DNA of 64,000 nt, from positions 434,001-498,000 of the forward strand of contig JAJDDJ010000013.1 in the NCBI GenBank assembly GCA_029260395.1, in the 5' to 3' direction. Below are positions 62,147 to 64,000 of the stretch, piece after piece. The DNA comes from Phycisphaerales bacterium. Lineage in GTDB: Bacteria; Planctomycetota; Phycisphaerae; Phycisphaerales; UBA1924. How positions within the stretch are numbered: the first letter of the stretch is position 1; each line of letters begins with the position of its first letter. The notes below the pieces were generated by a model. It did no database searches. It was not told the origin of the DNA and saw nothing but the letters and a program-made list of their open reading frames with translations. The position numbers and the translations under genes are program-made.

Positions 62147-63793
62147 TCACCGGAGTCGGCCGCTGTCGATCATGTCCTGGCGGAGCAGCGACAGCACAGG
62201 CGGCCAGAACAGGTAGTCCCGTCCTGGCGGCGCGTCGGTCGTGTTCTGCACCTCGCTCGCCCAGTTTTTTTGGCTGTCCGTGCCGACCGAGTACACCACG
62301 AACTGGTCATCGCGGAGCCTGAACGCCACGTCCTCGCCTTTAGGGTTGATGATGACGATCTCATGCGGGTCGGGCACATCGCGCTCGTTGCGACCACGGG
62401 CCGTATCGCGAATCGGCACGAAGTACTCGATCACCGGATCGCGACCATCGAGCTTCGCGTTGTTGAGCGGGTCGGCATCGATGCGGGGGATGTACCGTGG
62501 CCGGGTCGCTGCGAGCGACAGCGGGAACCCGCCGGTGTCCTTCGCGAAGCTCATCACGGCCAGCGAATGCCGGGTGCCAGCCGACTCGGTGATCGCGCGG
62601 AGCCTCGCCTGGTAGAGGCTCTCGATCTCGGGCACCGCGACGAACACCGCCGCGAACTTGTCACGGTTGGCCTGGAGCGTCGCGTAGGTGGTCGGGGGCC
62701 GCTGCACCGGATCGGACCACGCCCGGCTCCAGCGGAATCTGTAGTCATCACCGATGGCTTTGAGGGTGTCGGTGGTCTCAAACCATGTGCCGTGACGCGA
62801 CGCCGCGTCTGACCAGCGGGCGTTCTCGCTAAACAGCCGAAGGGGTCGATCAATCGAGCCAAGCGAGGCGAGTACCGTGCCGAACACACCGTCGCGAGGG
62901 CCACCCCGCTCGACCATGACCAGTGCAATCAGCTGCTCTGCAGCGACGATATCGCCCTCAGGGAACCGAGCCCGGCCCATCTCCAGGTAGCCCGTTCTTT
63001 CATCGAGCCGGGAGATCAGCGCCGCCACCTTTGCGGTGTCGGCTCTGGGCGTTCGGCTGCGAAAATCGAGGTAGTACACATCGCGGATCCGTTGCTGCAA
63101 CTCGCTGATCGCGTCGTAGCCCCAGTTGGCCTCGGCTGCGAACTGGCGGTCAGCGATCTGCCTAGCGAACAGGATTCCATCAGCCAGCACCTCTGCTGCT
63201 GCATCGGGATCTCCGTCCGCGGCCAAGCGAGTCGCTTCGATATGCAGCAGGCACATCATCTGATCAAACTTGGGCAGCAGGTGAAACCTCGCGCCCGCGA
63301 GCAGCGGCGGGTCACCCGGGATCTCGGTGTACATGTTCGATGCGATGAGTTCGATGCCACCCGGCTGCGACACGAGCGCCTCTTGCCCGTAAGGCTGAGC
63401 GAACGCGAACGCTCGCCGGAGATCCTGTTCCTGGGTGACCGACTCAAGCGCCTCGAGCATCGCCCGCTGGGGTGCCGCCAACGCCCATCGCTCAGCGGCC
63501 GGCCAAGCACCCATCGCGGGAGTGGTCAGTTCAGCAGCTACTCGATCGGCAACCGCGGACGGCGGCGCCTCCATCGCGCCCAGCGGGGGCACGATGATCA
63601 CATCGGAACGCGACTGCGGGCGGACCTTCGCGAAACCCGCGTTGACCCGCTCAATCGGGCCCTGCGCGTTGGCTGGGATAGATGCACACGCGAGCGCTAG
63701 CCCCGCGATCAGCACGCCGCATACGCGGTTGAAACCGTCACACCGAACCGGCCGACGGGAGAGATTTGCTGCTTGGTTCTTGCTTGTTGGCAT
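62147..63793 (-). CDS. Large secreted protein, unknown function
   Basis: 548 residues with a signal peptide (helix VCGVLIAGLALACASIPANAQ), about 45 to 545 extracytoplasmic. Mostly helical in its first half (VADRVAAELTTP, RAMLEALESVTQEQ), with a C-terminal strand-rich part ending INPKGEDVAFRLRDDQFVVYSVGTD. The AC in the signal is not followed by a typical lipobox linker, so lipidation is uncertain. No catalytic motif is recognised. Start ATG at 63793 (a GTG one codon earlier is possible); no clear Shine-Dalgarno. Confidence 0.62.
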   Translation of the reverse strand: MPTSKNQAANLSRRPVRCDGFNRVCGVLIAGLALACASIPANAQGPIERVNAGFAKVRPQSRSDVIIVPPLGAMEAPPSAVADRVAAELTTPAMGAWPAAERWALAAPQRAMLEALESVTQEQDLRRAFAFAQPYGQEALVSQPGGIELIASNMYTEIPGDPPLLAGARFHLLPKFDQMMCLLHIEATRLAADGDPDAAAEVLADGILFARQIADRQFAAEANWGYDAISELQQRIRDVYYLDFRSRTPRADTAKVAALISRLDERTGYLEMGRARFPEGDIVAAEQLIALVMVERGGPRDGVFGTVLASLGSIDRPLRLFSENARWSDAASRHGTWFETTDTLKAIGDDYRFRWSRAWSDPVQRPPTTYATLQANRDKFAAVFVAVPEIESLYQARLRAITESAGTRHSLAVMSFAKDTGGFPLSLAATRPRYIPRIDADPLNNAKLDGRDPVIEYFVPIRDTARGRNERDVPDPHEIVIINPKGEDVAFRLRDDQFVVYSVGTDSQKNWASEVQNTTDAPPGRDYLFWPPVLSLLRQDMIDSGRLR

Positions 63794-64000
63794 CACGTCG
63801 GCATGGTAGCCGATGCGAGCCGCTCAAGAACGGGCATGACTGCTCTGGATCAGATCGAACAGCGTCGAGAATCAGCCCGCGGTGGAACGCCTGAACCGCA
63901 GCGTGGGCCGGGTCACGTCACCCTCGCCGGGCGAGTCCTGCCGGCCATCGAGCCCGGGCCGGCGGTTCTCGTTGAAGAACCGTGAGGGCCGCTCGTCGGT

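Noticed and set aside
63836..63985. Short plus-strand open frame at the window end (MTALDQIEQRRES...)
   Set aside because: No convincing Shine-Dalgarno or family. It could be a start of something regulatory but cannot be supported.

Overview
The window (about 64% GC by eye, densely coded on both strands) looks like a chromosome segment of a planctomycete, most likely class Phycisphaerae. The signs are a DUF1559-like prepilin protein, secreted proteins ending either in a PEP-CTERM-like tail (hydrophobic helix plus RRRR) or in a short dockerin-like DGQVSFGDFLALLG module, small membrane proteins with a CxxCGY...CxECG zinc ribbon, a eukaryote-like UDP-sugar pyrophosphorylase, and a near-complete mreBCD set. 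No phage, plasmid, transposase or CRISPR array was recognised. One tRNA (Val-GAC) is present.

Layout. 1-3 kb: end of a prepilin peptidase, an OmpA lipoprotein and an RskA-like membrane protein, then the tRNA. 3.2-11.6 kb: a secretion and beta-glucan region. It has two paralogous secreted proteins with different C-terminal sorting tails, a prepilin-like protein, a GH16 laminarinase-type enzyme with CBM6 and duplicated dockerin-like tails, a clan GH-A glycosidase, and a divergent GH3 beta-glucosidase. Together these could cut beta-1,3-glucan outside the cell and finish the oligosaccharides. 11.6-13.8 kb: a variable patch with dispersed repeats, a 21/42-bp tandem array and two zinc-ribbon membrane proteins. 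13.8-20.5 kb (minus): a small membrane protein, a coiled-coil protein, a HEAT lipoprotein, lnt overlapping accD, a degenerate histidine phosphatase and rpe. 20.5-28.5 kb: pyrophosphorylase, hydrolase, MFS and trpB in tight series, a secreted GH13 enzyme, and miaB carrying a dispersed repeat inside its coding frame.

28.5-33 kb: a lipoprotein gene broken by an in-frame TGA, mreD-mreC-mreB, and a coiled-coil membrane protein. 33.5-43 kb: an ECF-type sigma factor followed by a membrane Ser/Thr kinase, trpD, a membrane protein with a roughly 600-bp GEQQQP minisatellite, and a large VWA protein. 43-52.6 kb: housekeeping and hypothetical genes (GNAT, msrA, RluA-type synthase, TPR membrane protein, polytopic membrane protein, thioesterase-like protein, and a coaX / MnmE-like GTPase / MBL series). 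53-57.7 kb: a very large secretin followed by a STAS and RsbW-like partner-switching pair. 57.8-64 kb: an A-type Fe-S carrier, a double-ACT protein, a thioredoxin-TPR protein, trxB overlapping a PhyH-type dioxygenase, and a large secreted protein of unknown function.

All family assignments come from reading motifs in the translated sequence. No database search was run. Most start codons were chosen by Shine-Dalgarno match and homologue-like length, so several differ from the longest possible reading frame.
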